DNA of 64,000 bases from Oscillospiraceae bacterium (GCA_009782405.1 WRJC01000013.1:1-64000), one strand, 5' to 3'; positions 8,434 to 16,803 are shown, numbered from the stretch's first letter. Notes: generated by a model from the sequence alone, not told the origin. Translations and numbers: made by a program.

Positions 8434-8439
8434 TACAAT
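8434..8439 (+). promoter_or_regulatory. Extended -10 element upstream of radC
   Basis: TGG-TACAAT (TGn plus -10 hexamer at 8434-8439). A TTAACA at 8408-8413 is 20 bases upstream, too far for a standard -35, so the extended -10 may dominate. Predicted transcription begins near 8446, just before the AGAGAGGGGG ribosome site. Confidence 0.45.
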
Positions 8440-8463
8440 GCCGAAAAGAGAGGGGGTTCCAAA

Positions 8464-9099
8464 ATAGAAACCAAAAACGATTTGCCGCGCGAAAAATTGA
8501 ATATGAAGGGCGCAGAGGCGCTAACCGACGCGGAATTGCTGCAAGCTGTTGTCGGAAGCGGCGGAAAAGGGAACGATTACAAGCAAATCGCCAAAAATTT
8601 GCTCGATGCAATCAACAAAATCGAAGTCGAAAAACTCACCATCGACGACGTAAAATCCGTAAAAGGCATCGGGGACGCCAAAGCCACGGTCATATTCGCC
8701 GCTTTTGAGTTCTGGCGCAGGAAATTCGTGAAGCAAACCCGCCCAACAATCGACACCGCCGAAAAAGCGGCGGCGCAGTTCGATTTCATCAGGGGCAAAA
8801 AACAGGAATGCCTCGCGATGATCACTTTGGACGGGGCTAGGCGCCTGATAAAGAAGCACACCGTGACCATAGGTCTATTGACCTCTTCGCCCGTACACCC
8901 CAGGGAAGTTTTCGCCCTCGCCATCGAAGACAGGGCAGCCTCGATAATCATAGCGCACAACCACCCCAGCGGATCCTTGGAAATCAGCGCCCAGGACATG
9001 GAAGTCACAAGGCGCATAAAAGATGCCGGGGAGCTCATGGGGATCAGGCTCGACGACCACATCGTAGTTGCGGGAAACGAATTTGCGAGCGCCCTTTGA
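8464..9099 (+). CDS. radC: RadC/JAB-domain protein
   Basis: RadC-family protein with N-terminal helix-hairpin-helix region (A-E-A-L-T-D-A-E-L-L, I-D-D-V-K-S-V-K-G-I-G-D) and C-terminal JAMM metalloprotease-like domain: H-P-R-E-V-F and the metal motif A-H-N-H-P-S-G-S…S-A-Q-D. Family members are traditionally called DNA repair proteins; the true function is unsettled. The start is unusual. No ATG, GTG or TTG sits within range of the AGAGAGGGGG site (8447-8456), but an in-frame ATA at 8464 is 7 bases after it and restores the family N-terminus (…D-L-P-R-E-K-L). The nearest conventional start is TTG 8482, which has no ribosome site. Convergent with the histidine kinase. Confidence 0.88.
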   Translation: METKNDLPREKLNMKGAEALTDAELLQAVVGSGGKGNDYKQIAKNLLDAINKIEVEKLTIDDVKSVKGIGDAKATVIFAAFEFWRRKFVKQTRPTIDTAEKAAAQFDFIRGKKQECLAMITLDGARRLIKKHTVTIGLLTSSPVHPREVFALAIEDRAASIIIAHNHPSGSLEISAQDMEVTRRIKDAGELMGIRLDDHIVVAGNEFASAL

Positions 9100-9134
9100 T
9101 TGGCGCTTAGCCACTACTAGAATACATTGGCCAA

Positions 9135-9160
9135 AGCGGTTATGGCCTCAAATAACCGTT
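9135..9160. terminator. Possible bidirectional hairpin between radC and the kinase
   Basis: AGCGGTTAT at 9135-9143 pairs with ATAACCGTT at 9152-9160 (one G-U), loop of 8. It lies between convergent genes but lacks a strong T run on either strand. Confidence 0.35.
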
Positions 9161-10289
9161 AAATTCCGGGCAGGTAAACGTAAAACGAGCTTCCCTTGTC
9201 TTTTTCGCTTTGGACTGATATGCGCCCCCCGCACAAATCGATGATGCGCTTCACCAAGGGCAGCCCAAGCCCGTTCCCGCTGTCGCTGCGGGCGGGATCT
9301 TCCTGATAGAATTTCTCGAAAATGTGCTTCAGCGTTTTTTCGCCCATGCCTATGCCCATATCGGTAATTCTGACTTCCGTCGCGCTTTCGATCGCTCCTG
9401 CTGCGTTTATTTTGTTCGATTGGCGGCAGCCCACGCTTATCTCGCCGTTTTCGCGGCTGTATTTTATGGCGTTGTCGAGCAGGTTCAGCCAGACGTGCTG
9501 CACCATTTCCTCGTTTCCGTGGTAAATTGCGGGAGCCAATTCGACATTGAAGGCGATGCTTTTTTTGCTCCACTGCTTTTCGAGCAACAATATGCAGTTT
9601 CTTATCTGCTCATCGAGCGAATAGTCTTTTTTTCCGGTAATTATCTGCTGGTTCTCGAATTTCGTCAAAAGAAGCACCTTCGACGACATGGCGGACATCC
9701 TTTCGCATTCCTTTATTATGATTTCGATATATTCCGCGCGCTGTTCGGGGGAAAGGCTTTCCTGCTTGAGCTGCTTGGCGAATCCTTTTATCGATACGAT
9801 GGGCGTCTTGAATTCGTGCGAAAAATTGTTGATGAAATCGTTCCTGAAAATTTCAATTCCGCCCAATTCCTCTGCCATAGTGTTGAAGCTCCCGAGAAGT
9901 TCGCCTATGACCCCGATATTCGAGCTTTCCGGCAATTTTACCTTGAAATTGCCTTTGGCTATTATTTTTGTGGCTTTTATGAGCTGGTTTAACGGCTTCA
10001 GAAATATTTTGCTGGCGAAATAGGCGATAACCGTCCCCAAAATCACGCTCGCCATGAAATTCACTTCTTGCAGAAATATCATGGAATGCCTTACGGTCAC
10101 AAGCATTTCGAGCCTGTCGAGGGCGTATATGCAAATGCCCGCGATGAAATTCGCCGAAACCATGATCGAAAACACGAAAATCACGGCGACGATGTTCAGC
10201 GAGGCGTATTTGTGGAACTCCCGGAGTTCCCGTAACTCTTTTTGTTCGTCCGAAATTTTCAAATCTTTCAAATTTTTCAAATCTTTCAT
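9159..10289 (-). CDS. Sensor histidine kinase, two-component
   Basis: 376-residue membrane kinase. Two membrane helices (about 30-55 and 72-93) are separated by only about 16 residues, so it has almost no extracellular sensor domain. Then come HAMP (about 94-146), HisKA with N-F-S-H-E-F-K-T-P-I (His158), and HATPase with N-L-L-D-N-A-I-K-Y-S, D-M-G-I-G-M-G, F-E-K-F-Y and G-N-G-L-G-L-P-L-V. The ATG at 10289 overlaps the regulator stop (ATGA); the longer frame would run back inside the regulator gene. The signal is unknown; the short loop suggests sensing within the membrane or through a partner. The first codons contain 9-base repeats (K-D-L-K-N-L-K-D-L-K). Confidence 0.93.
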   Translation of the reverse strand: MKDLKNLKDLKISDEQKELRELREFHKYASLNIVAVIFVFSIMVSANFIAGICIYALDRLEMLVTVRHSMIFLQEVNFMASVILGTVIAYFASKIFLKPLNQLIKATKIIAKGNFKVKLPESSNIGVIGELLGSFNTMAEELGGIEIFRNDFINNFSHEFKTPIVSIKGFAKQLKQESLSPEQRAEYIEIIIKECERMSAMSSKVLLLTKFENQQIITGKKDYSLDEQIRNCILLLEKQWSKKSIAFNVELAPAIYHGNEEMVQHVWLNLLDNAIKYSRENGEISVGCRQSNKINAAGAIESATEVRITDMGIGMGEKTLKHIFEKFYQEDPARSDSGNGLGLPLVKRIIDLCGGRISVQSEKDKGSSFYVYLPGI

Positions 10290-10966
10290 GGTTCGGTTTT
10301 TTTGACCGCTTTGTATCCTAATCCGCGTATGGTCGCAATTTCGAAATCGCGGTTGTCCTTGAAGCGGTCCCTGATGCGGTTGATGTGCACGTCCACCGTC
10401 CTCTCGTCGGTTTCGCTGTCCATATCCCATATTTCGTCCATGAGCTGGCGGCGGGTGAAAATTTTGTTTTGATACGACAGGAGTTTGTACAAAAGCATGA
10501 ATTCTTTGTTTGGGAGCTCGTGGGAAATCCCGCCCACGGAAACTGTAAGCGAATCGTAGTCCAGCGTGGTCTCGCCTATTATTAGCCTGTGTTCGTTGAC
10601 TATTCGCGAGCGCCGCAGCAGCGCGGATATGCGCAAAATCAGCTCTTCCTCGTCGAACGGCTTCACCATGTAATCGTCCGTGCCGATGATGAACCCCTTT
10701 TTTTTGTCCTGCGGGGTTTCCTTGGCCGTCACCATCAATATCGGCGTATGGAAATTGTTTTCCCTTAAAATTTCCGTGAACTGGTATCCGTCCATTTTGG
10801 GCATCATTATGTCGAGAATTATCAGGTCCACGTGCTTTTTGTCCAAAAGTTCGAGCGCGTGCTCGCCGTTTTCCGCCGATATGACATCGTAGCCGTTTTG
10901 CGAAAGAATGGCGTTCATCAATTTTCCGGTATTCGGGTCGTCTTCCACCACCATAATGTTGACCAA
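10286..10966 (-). CDS. OmpR/PhoB-family response regulator
   Basis: 226-residue DNA-binding regulator paired with the kinase downstream. Receiver: V-V-E-D-D, phospho-acceptor I-I-L-D-I-M-M-P-K-M-D-G, M-V-T-A-K and K-P-F-D. Winged-helix output: L-P-N-K-E-F-M-L-L-Y-K-L-L, F-T-R-R-Q-L-M-D-E-I-W, R-T-V-D-V-H-I-N-R-I-R, R-G-L-G-Y. I chose the TTG at 10966: AAGGGGGG ends 6 bases before it, and the upstream ATG at 10990 lies inside the -10 box, so it cannot be the start. The target genes are not evident. Confidence 0.93.
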   Translation of the reverse strand: MVNIMVVEDDPNTGKLMNAILSQNGYDVISAENGEHALELLDKKHVDLIILDIMMPKMDGYQFTEILRENNFHTPILMVTAKETPQDKKKGFIIGTDDYMVKPFDEEELILRISALLRRSRIVNEHRLIIGETTLDYDSLTVSVGGISHELPNKEFMLLYKLLSYQNKIFTRRQLMDEIWDMDSETDERTVDVHINRIRDRFKDNRDFEIATIRGLGYKAVKKTEP

Positions 10967-10988
10967 GATTATCCCCCCTTTTTTTTGC

Positions 10989-10994
10989 ATTATA
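10989..10994 (-). promoter_or_regulatory. -10 box for the two-component operon
   Basis: TATAAT on the minus strand, 23 bases ahead of the TTG start. No good -35 hexamer is seen at 16-18 bases, which fits a promoter needing an activator. Confidence 0.45.
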
Positions 10995-11021
10995 CTTTGT
11001 TTGTGTGAACTGAATTTAAAC

Positions 11022-11060
11022 AAAAACCACGGCATATATCAATATGCCATGGTTTTTTTT
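11022..11060. terminator. Rho-independent terminator after tRNA-His
   Basis: CCACGGCATAT (11027-11037) pairs with ATATGCCATGG (11042-11052) around a 4-base loop, one G-U. On the minus strand the stem is followed by TTTTTGTTT, directly after the tRNA; on the plus strand it is also followed by eight Ts. Confidence 0.85.
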
Positions 11061-11137
11061 GGGGTGAACGACGGAATTCGAATCCGCGGCCTTCAGGGCC
11101 ACAACCTGACGCTCTAACCAACTGAGCTACGCCCACC
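11060..11137 (-). tRNA. tRNA-His (anticodon GTG)
   Basis: Complete cloverleaf on the minus strand. Acceptor GTGGGCG pairs with CGTTCAC with two G-U pairs; D arm GCTC…GAGC; anticodon stem TCAGG/CCTGA with loop TTGTGGC, anticodon GTG (His); T arm GCGGA-TTCGAAT-TCCGT. The extra 5' G (position -1) opposite C73, the tRNA-His identity feature, is encoded at 11137. The 3' CCA is genome-encoded, ending at 11060. It has its own promoter and terminator. Confidence 0.95.
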
Positions 11138-11157
11138 ATTTTTTCAAGCTGATGTAC

Positions 11158-11186
11158 ATTGTACCATATCGTTTGCCTTATGTCAA
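11158..11186 (-). promoter_or_regulatory. Consensus promoter of tRNA-His
   Basis: Minus strand TTGACA (11181-11186), 17 bases, TACAAT (11158-11163) with a TGG extended -10; about 20 bases ahead of the tRNA. Confidence 0.88.
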
Positions 11187-11226
11187 TACATATTTGCAAA
11201 TTTTTGCGTTTTTTTGATAAAATATA

Positions 11227-11255
11227 TTGCATTGATCATGTTTTTAAGCTATAAT
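11227..11255 (+). promoter_or_regulatory. Promoter of the SBP 1 operon
   Basis: TTGCAT (11227-11232), 17 bases, TATAAT (11250-11255), 48 bases before the first start codon. Confidence 0.65.
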
Positions 11256-11302
11256 GGGTATAGTCAATATTTCCGGAAAATTAAAAAAGGGGATGTGCCA
11301 CC

Positions 11303-12829
11303 ATGAAAAAAAATTTTTGGGCCGTTTCGCTGTTTGCTTTGGCCGCTGCGTTTTTGTTTTCGTGCGGCGGGGAAAAGAGCGGCGCTTCGGGCGCGGGCGA
11401 AAACGCAGAAAACGGAAATCCGGCAAGCCCGGAAGAAAGCGTGGAGGGTGAAATTTTGCCGGATTATGTGCCGGACGGGGTGGATGAGCGCGACTTGGGC
11501 GGATACGAATTTCGGATACTCACCCGGAGCACCTGCGTTCATCCGCTGTATATAGATGCGGAAAGCATCGATGGGGAACTCATCAACGATGCGATCTACA
11601 ACCGCAACCGCGCCGCCGAGGAACGTTTCAATATCGCAATCCGCCCGATAATAGTGCATGAGGGCGAGCCGCAAACCGACAACGCCAATTCCACGCCCTT
11701 GGTCAAAAAAAGCATCATGGCCGGGGAAGATTTCGCCGATATTGCGATGCTGCACATGATAGACGCCGGGGCGCTCGCGGCGCAGGGGATGTTCATCGAT
11801 TGGCAACTCGTCCCTGGCATCGATTTATCAAAACCTTGGTGGGACAAAAACGTGGTCGAGGGATTATCCATCGGCGGGAAACTGTATTTGAATACGGGGC
11901 ATTTCAATCTCGAAAGCTACGACTACACTTGGGGAATGGTGTTCAACAAACAGCTCTGGCAGGACAAAAACCTCCCCGACATATACGGAACGGTCAAAGA
12001 GGGCAAATGGACGCTCGACTATTTCAACAGCATAATCAAAAACGCCACTTCCGACCTAAACGGGGACGGGCAGTATACCGCCGATGATCAGTGGGGCTTC
12101 ATCGCCATAGACCGGGGAGGGCTGACCAATTTCATGTTCGGGAGCGACCAGCGCGTATTCGTCAGAAACGGCGGCGGCGCATTCGATCTCGTGCTGAACA
12201 CGGATCGCATGCAGGCAATAGTCGAATTGACATATGAAATTTATTATCAAAACAATTCCACGTATATATGGGAAAGCGCCGTCGGGTATTTCCCCGAAAC
12301 CCAGCCGTTGGGCATGTTCGCCGACGGCAAGGGGCTCCTCGCTTCCGCCCGGCTGGCCGGAATTCCGATTTTGCGCGGCATGGACGCCGATTTTGGCATA
12401 ATCCCCCAGCCGAAATTCGACGAAAGCCAGATAGAATACACGTCGTTTTCCGATGGGCACACTTCCATGATGGCAATACCGAAAACGGTTTCCGATTTCG
12501 GCTTGAACACCGTGATAGGCGCGCTCGCAGAGGCGCTCTCGGCGGCAAATTACAACACGGTCATGAAAAGCTACTACGACATAAATTTGCAGACAAAATT
12601 CACGCGCGACGAAGAATCCGCCGACATGATGGATATAATAATAAAAAACCGCATATTCGACATAGGTTATGTGTATGCCAATGTCACGGGCAATCTGGGT
12701 TTTATGATCAACGACCTCATAAACCAAAAAAAGACCGCTTTCGCCTCGGAATTCGAAAAAAGGGAAGCCTCCGCGCTCCGCGCCCTTGCAAAGCTTGTAG
12801 AAGAATTCGAAAGTATCGGAGAAGGTTGA
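11303..12829 (+). CDS. Extracellular solute-binding lipoprotein 1
   Basis: 508-residue ABC-type sugar/oligosaccharide binding lipoprotein (SBP family 1-like). Signal peptide with lipobox L-F-S-C at about 18-21, then a Ser/Gly/Glu-rich linker. Blocks shared by all five paralogues in the window: I-N-D-A-I-Y-N-R-N-R-x-x-E-E-R-F-N-I, P-W-W-D-K-N-V, F-N-K-Q-L-W, K-E-G-K-W-T-L-D, an acidic loop D-L-N-G-D-G-Q-Y-T-A-D-D-Q-W-G-F, G-I-I-P-Q-P-K-F-D and T-R-D-E-E-S-A-D-M-M-D-I-I. Ligand unknown. An AGGGG site precedes the ATG. No permease genes follow; the downstream genes are a membrane protein and an amidohydrolase. Confidence 0.88.
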   Translation: MKKNFWAVSLFALAAAFLFSCGGEKSGASGAGENAENGNPASPEESVEGEILPDYVPDGVDERDLGGYEFRILTRSTCVHPLYIDAESIDGELINDAIYNRNRAAEERFNIAIRPIIVHEGEPQTDNANSTPLVKKSIMAGEDFADIAMLHMIDAGALAAQGMFIDWQLVPGIDLSKPWWDKNVVEGLSIGGKLYLNTGHFNLESYDYTWGMVFNKQLWQDKNLPDIYGTVKEGKWTLDYFNSIIKNATSDLNGDGQYTADDQWGFIAIDRGGLTNFMFGSDQRVFVRNGGGAFDLVLNTDRMQAIVELTYEIYYQNNSTYIWESAVGYFPETQPLGMFADGKGLLASARLAGIPILRGMDADFGIIPQPKFDESQIEYTSFSDGHTSMMAIPKTVSDFGLNTVIGALAEALSAANYNTVMKSYYDINLQTKFTRDEESADMMDIIIKNRIFDIGYVYANVTGNLGFMINDLINQKKTAFASEFEKREASALRALAKLVEEFESIGEG

Positions 12830-12833
12830 TTTT

Positions 12834-13418
12834 ATGATCACGGAAAAATTCGAAAAAGAAAAATACAGCCCCGTTGAATTCTTTGCTTCCGCAAAGAAAG
12901 CGAATTTGCTCGTTTGTGTGGTTGTTTTGCCGATATGCGCCATTGAGGCCGGCATATATCTTTTGCAGAGGGATTATGCCAACATTTTCGCGACGATTTT
13001 CAAAACCACGTTTCTGCTCGAAATTTTGATACTGGCTTTCGGGATGTTTTTGTTCGTGGCGGCGGCCATGATCACAAAAGCGGCGCTTCTCTCTTCGTTT
13101 TCCGAGGGGAAATTTGCGAGCGTGAAGTTCAAGATCATCGGCAATTCGCAAAAACCCCACTGCTGCCTCACCGAACCCATAAAAGTGTGGCAGTACCGGA
13201 TTTGCCTTGGCGCATATATCGCGGTGGCCATGGTCATCCCATATGCAATATCGCTTTTCACCGGGGATTTCATATTTGTGATTGCGAGCATGTTGTGCGC
13301 TTTTTTCGCGACCGGCGATGTTTTGTTCCTATTTGCGCTGTTTTGGCGCGACGCTGATTCCTATATTCTCGATTTCGAGGGTTTTTTGCTGTATCGGATT
13401 TATGAAAAACATGAATGA
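12834..13418 (+). CDS. DUF3267-like membrane protein without HExxH
   Basis: 194 residues, four predicted membrane helices (about 23-45, 55-80, 122-142, 146-168). The C-terminal half resembles DUF3267 zincin-like membrane proteins: C-C-L-T-E-P-I-K-V-W-Q-Y-R-I (family C-x-E-P-I/L), the hydrophobic pair of helices, an A-T-G-D-V-L-F-L-F motif and a closing D-F-E-G-F-L-L-Y-R-I-Y. The helix where the family normally carries HExxH reads V-A-A-A-M-I-T-K-A, so the protease motif is absent. Family assignment is by pattern only and moderately certain. A GGAGAAGG site lies 6 bases upstream of the ATG. It overlaps the next gene by 17 bases. Confidence 0.6.
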   Translation: MITEKFEKEKYSPVEFFASAKKANLLVCVVVLPICAIEAGIYLLQRDYANIFATIFKTTFLLEILILAFGMFLFVAAAMITKAALLSSFSEGKFASVKFKIIGNSQKPHCCLTEPIKVWQYRICLGAYIAVAMVIPYAISLFTGDFIFVIASMLCAFFATGDVLFLFALFWRDADSYILDFEGFLLYRIYEKHE

Positions 13419-14331
13419 ACTAAAAATAATCGACGCGCACGGCCACCTCGGGGACATACTTTATCCACGGGGCGGCGAGTTGATATGGAAAACGGGGAAA
13501 ATTTTCCCGCTATCGCCGTTGCAGTGGTTTTTGTGCGAGCGCGGCCAATACGCCGAAACTTTTTGGTCCAAAACCGCAAACAAAATTTCGCCTTATTGGT
13601 CGGTCAAAAGCGAGCGCAGGCGAAACCGCGCCGCCACGCTTGAAAACCTGCGCAAGTCCCTTGAAGGGACAAATATCGTTTTTTGCGTTTGCGCGCCCGT
13701 GGCGCCAAATTGCAAATATGAGGATTTGCTCGCGGCGGCCCGCGAAGAACCGCGCATAATAGCGTTGGCTTCGCCTGATTTTACCCTCGGCTCATCCAAA
13801 ATGCGCGAAAAATTGGAATCGGACCTGAAAAGCGGGGCGGCGGGCGTGAAAATACACCCGATACTGCAAGAACATGAAGCGGATTCGGAAGCTGTGGGTT
13901 TAGCCGTCGATATTGCGCAAAAATGCAAAAAGCCCGTATTGATCCATGCGGGCCATGCGAAGTATTATCTGCCAAGGGAAAACAAAATCCAATTTTCGGA
14001 TTATGCTTCAATCGGGAAAATCGAGCGTTTGGCCGCCGATTTCCCTGCGGTCAATTTCATCGTGGGGCATGCGGGCCTTGGAGATTTCGGAACGGCCATA
14101 AAACTTTTGCCAAAACGCAAGAACGCTTTTGTGGACACGAGTTTCCAATATCCGCAATCGATAAAAGAATTGATTTGCGCTTTTGGCGCGGACAGGGTGA
14201 TGTTCGCTTCCGACTGGCACTACGGAAAAAGAAAACCGATGATAAAAACGGCGCTTTCCGCTTGCGGCGGCGACCACGGGCTGCAAAAGGCGATATTTTA
14301 CGAAAATGCGGCAAACCTATTTGAAATTTAA
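13402..14331 (+). CDS. Amidohydrolase-2 family metal-dependent hydrolase
   Basis: 309-residue TIM-barrel amidohydrolase. Metal-binding pattern: I-I-D-A-H-G-H-L-G (His13/His15), V-K-I-H-P, P-V-L-I-H-A-G-H-A, V-G-H-A-G and F-A-S-D-W-H-Y-G. Likely acts on a small carboxylate, lactone or cyclic amide; substrate not deducible. ATG 13402 overlaps the preceding stop by 17 bases; ATG 13411 is an equally possible start. The frame is open back to 13282 but that part lies within the membrane-protein gene. Cytosolic. Confidence 0.82.
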   Translation: MKNMNELKIIDAHGHLGDILYPRGGELIWKTGKIFPLSPLQWFLCERGQYAETFWSKTANKISPYWSVKSERRRNRAATLENLRKSLEGTNIVFCVCAPVAPNCKYEDLLAAAREEPRIIALASPDFTLGSSKMREKLESDLKSGAAGVKIHPILQEHEADSEAVGLAVDIAQKCKKPVLIHAGHAKYYLPRENKIQFSDYASIGKIERLAADFPAVNFIVGHAGLGDFGTAIKLLPKRKNAFVDTSFQYPQSIKELICAFGADRVMFASDWHYGKRKPMIKTALSACGGDHGLQKAIFYENAANLFEI

Positions 14332-14359
14332 AAATTGCATAAAAAGGAAAATCATCGAA

Positions 14360-16165
14360 ATGGTAAAAATGGTAAAAAAAGAATACGAGAAATTGCTTGG
14401 AAAAGTGCAGAAGCCCGCGCGCTATGCAGGGGGGGAATACAACGAAACCATAAAAGACAAATCCAAAATTTCCGTCCGCTTCGCTTTCGCTTTTCCCGAT
14501 ATGTACGAAATCGGGATGTCGAATCTTGGCTTGAAGGTTTTGTACGGCGTTTTGAATTCGATGGACTATGTTTGGTGCGAGCGGGTGTTCGCCCCGGCAA
14601 ACGATATGGCGGAGTTGTTAAAGCAGCACAATCTCGAACTGTACGCGCTCGAAAGCGGCGACAGCCTCCGCGAATTTGACTTTGTCGGCTTCACGCTGCA
14701 ATACGAGCTTTCATACTCGAATATATTGTATATGCTGGATTTGGCGAACATACCCGCATTGGCAAAAGAACGCGGCGAAAACTTCCCTGTTTTGATCGGA
14801 GGGGGGCCGTGCGCCTACAACCCCGAGCCTCTCGCTGACATTTTCGATTTGTTTTGCATCGGCGAAGGCGAAGAGATCGTGGGCGAACTTATGGAATTGT
14901 ACAAAAAACATAAAGAAGCGGGAAGCGGCAAGAAGGAATTTTTGGCCGCCTGCCCGCAAATCGAAGGGATTTATGTGCCTTCCCTGTACGAGCCCGGAAA
15001 GCAGCCGATAATAAAAAAGAGGGCGGTGAAAAATTTCGACGGGGCATATTTTCCCGTTTGCCCCATAGTGCCAAATATCGAAGCGGTGCATGACCGCATA
15101 ACTTTGGAGATAGCCAGGGGATGTGCGAGAGGGTGCCGTTTCTGCCAGGCGGGTTTTGTATACAGGCCGGCAAGGGAACGTTTGGCGGATACATTGAACC
15201 AATTCGCGAAAGAAAGCCGCAAAAACACCGGATACGACGAAATATCCTTGGCTTCGCTTTCTGTGAGCGACTACACAAAACTCGGCGAACTCACGGACAA
15301 ACTCACCGACTGGACCGACAAATCAAAAATCAACCTGTCTCTGCCCTCCATGCGCCTTGATTCATTTTCGAAAGAACTCCTGAAAAAAACCTCCGGAGTG
15401 AGGAAATCCGCGCTCACTTTCGCGCCCGAAGCGGGTTCGCAGCGCCTGAGGGACGCGATAAACAAAAATCTCAGCGAACGTGAAATCGAAGAGACGATAA
15501 AACTCGCTTTTGACTCCGGCAGGACGAGCGTGAAGCTGTATTTCATGATCGGGCTTCCCGGAGAGACCGACGAGGACATAATCGAAATCGCAAATCTCGC
15601 CAAAAAGGCGGTGGGGCTGTTCTATAAGCGCGAAAACAGGCAAAATAACGGCAAAGGGGTTACAGTCACGGTCAGCGTGGCGTCCTTCGTGCCCAAAAGC
15701 CACACTCCCTTTTGCTTTGAGGGGCAAAACCCATACGAAGAGCTTTTGAGAAAACAAAAACTGCTAAAAAGCGAAATAAATTCAAAAAAGATAAAATACA
15801 GCTACCACGAGGCGAAAACTTCAAAATTGGAAGCGGTATTCGCAAGGGGGGACAGGAAACTCTCGAAAGTTTTGGTGGAAGCGACAAAACTCGGCGCGCG
15901 TTTTGACGGTTGGGACGAACTGTTCGATTTTGAACTTTGGCAAAAGGCGTTTCTTTGCTGCGGGCTCACGATGGAAGAATACAGCGAACGAAAATACGCC
16001 TACGACGAACCCCTGCCCTGGGATTTCATACAAGCGGGCGCCACCAAGAGCTTTTTCATATCCGAAAACAAAAAAGCGGCTCTCGGCCTTGTGACAAAAA
16101 GCTGCATTGAAGAATGCGCCGGCTGCGGCGCGAACAGTATAGCGGGGGGTGAATTTTGCCCATGA
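14360..16165 (+). CDS. TIGR03960-family radical SAM protein
   Basis: 601-residue radical SAM protein with an N-terminal B12-binding-like region: R-F-A-F-A-F-P-D-M-Y-E-I-G-M-S-N-L-G, then V-L-I-G-G-G-P-C-A-Y-N-P-E-P. The cluster motif is A-R-G-C-A-R-G-C-R-F-C-Q-A-G (three Cys, about 255-262), followed by G-Y-D-E-I-S-L-A-S-L-S-V-S-D-Y and A-P-E-A-G-S-Q-R-L-R. The C-terminus carries a second Cys group (C-I-E-E-C-A-G-C-G). It is almost always next to a DUF2344 gene, as here, often in gene groups tied to RNase E/G and ribosomal proteins L21/L27; function unproven, probably RNA or ribosome modification. ATG 14360 has AAGGA 11 bases upstream. Confidence 0.9.
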   Translation: MVKMVKKEYEKLLGKVQKPARYAGGEYNETIKDKSKISVRFAFAFPDMYEIGMSNLGLKVLYGVLNSMDYVWCERVFAPANDMAELLKQHNLELYALESGDSLREFDFVGFTLQYELSYSNILYMLDLANIPALAKERGENFPVLIGGGPCAYNPEPLADIFDLFCIGEGEEIVGELMELYKKHKEAGSGKKEFLAACPQIEGIYVPSLYEPGKQPIIKKRAVKNFDGAYFPVCPIVPNIEAVHDRITLEIARGCARGCRFCQAGFVYRPARERLADTLNQFAKESRKNTGYDEISLASLSVSDYTKLGELTDKLTDWTDKSKINLSLPSMRLDSFSKELLKKTSGVRKSALTFAPEAGSQRLRDAINKNLSEREIEETIKLAFDSGRTSVKLYFMIGLPGETDEDIIEIANLAKKAVGLFYKRENRQNNGKGVTVTVSVASFVPKSHTPFCFEGQNPYEELLRKQKLLKSEINSKKIKYSYHEAKTSKLEAVFARGDRKLSKVLVEATKLGARFDGWDELFDFELWQKAFLCCGLTMEEYSERKYAYDEPLPWDFIQAGATKSFFISENKKAALGLVTKSCIEECAGCGANSIAGGEFCP

Positions 16166-16803
16166 GCGAAACTAAGGCATTCAGGCTGAAATTCGAAAAA
16201 ACAGGATCCATGAAATACATATCGCACCTCGATTTGAACCGGCTGTTTTCGCGCTCGCTTGCCAGGGCCCGGATAGAAGCGGCACATTCCGAGGGTTTCA
16301 ACCCGCACCCCAAAATATCATTCGCATCGGCGCTTTCGCTTGGGGTGGAGAGCCTTTGCGAATTCGCAGATGCCAAAATAATCGGCGCGGAAACAGGGGA
16401 AACCATCATGAAAAAAGCAAAAGGGGCGTTTCCCGCAGGCTTGGAAATAATCGAGGCATATGCGCCCGAAAACGATTTTGCAAACATCGACCGCACAAGG
16501 TTTCACATATTTTTAAGTCCGGAGGGTTTTGAAATTTCCGAAATTGAAAAATTGCTTTTGGGCGATGTATGCGTCGAAAAAAAGCCGGGGGTTTTGATAA
16601 GCCTGAAAGATTTTGTCTGTGAAATGGCGATATCCAAAAAAAGCCCGGAATATCTGCGAATCGACACCGTGCTGAAAACAAGCCGGCAAATGTTTTTGAA
16701 CCCCGAAAACATAATAAAGGCGATAAAATCGCAATATGCGGCAGAGTGGCATTTCATCAAAAAAATCGAAACCTACGACAAAAACGGCGATATTTTCAGA
16801 TGA
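16162..16803 (+). CDS. DUF2344/TIGR03936 radical-SAM-linked protein
   Basis: 213 residues. Family start: R-L-K-F-E-K-T-G-S-M-K-Y-I-S-H-L-D-L-N-R and A-H-S-E-G-F-N-P-H-P-K-I-S-F-A-S-A-L-S-L-G, which is diagnostic for DUF2344. It is the usual partner of the preceding radical SAM protein and is elsewhere fused to it. Its function is unknown. ATG 16162 makes an ATGA overlap with the upstream stop and has GGGGGG at 16144-16149. It converges with mrnC, overlapping by 8 bases. Confidence 0.9.
   Translation: MSETKAFRLKFEKTGSMKYISHLDLNRLFSRSLARARIEAAHSEGFNPHPKISFASALSLGVESLCEFADAKIIGAETGETIMKKAKGAFPAGLEIIEAYAPENDFANIDRTRFHIFLSPEGFEISEIEKLLLGDVCVEKKPGVLISLKDFVCEMAISKKSPEYLRIDTVLKTSRQMFLNPENIIKAIKSQYAAEWHFIKKIETYDKNGDIFR

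Noticed and set aside
10256..10289. Phase-variable repeat in the kinase gene
   Set aside because: The repeat unit is 9 bases, so gain or loss keeps the frame; on/off switching is not expected. Kept only as a low-interest note.
13282..13401. Longer N-terminus for the amidohydrolase
   Set aside because: This part overlaps the DUF3267-like gene in another frame and has no ribosome site; the conserved D-A-H-G-H begins right after ATG 13402.
16156..16161. TTG 16156 as the start of the DUF2344 gene
   Set aside because: ATG 16162 makes the usual ATGA overlap and is better spaced from the GGGGGG site.
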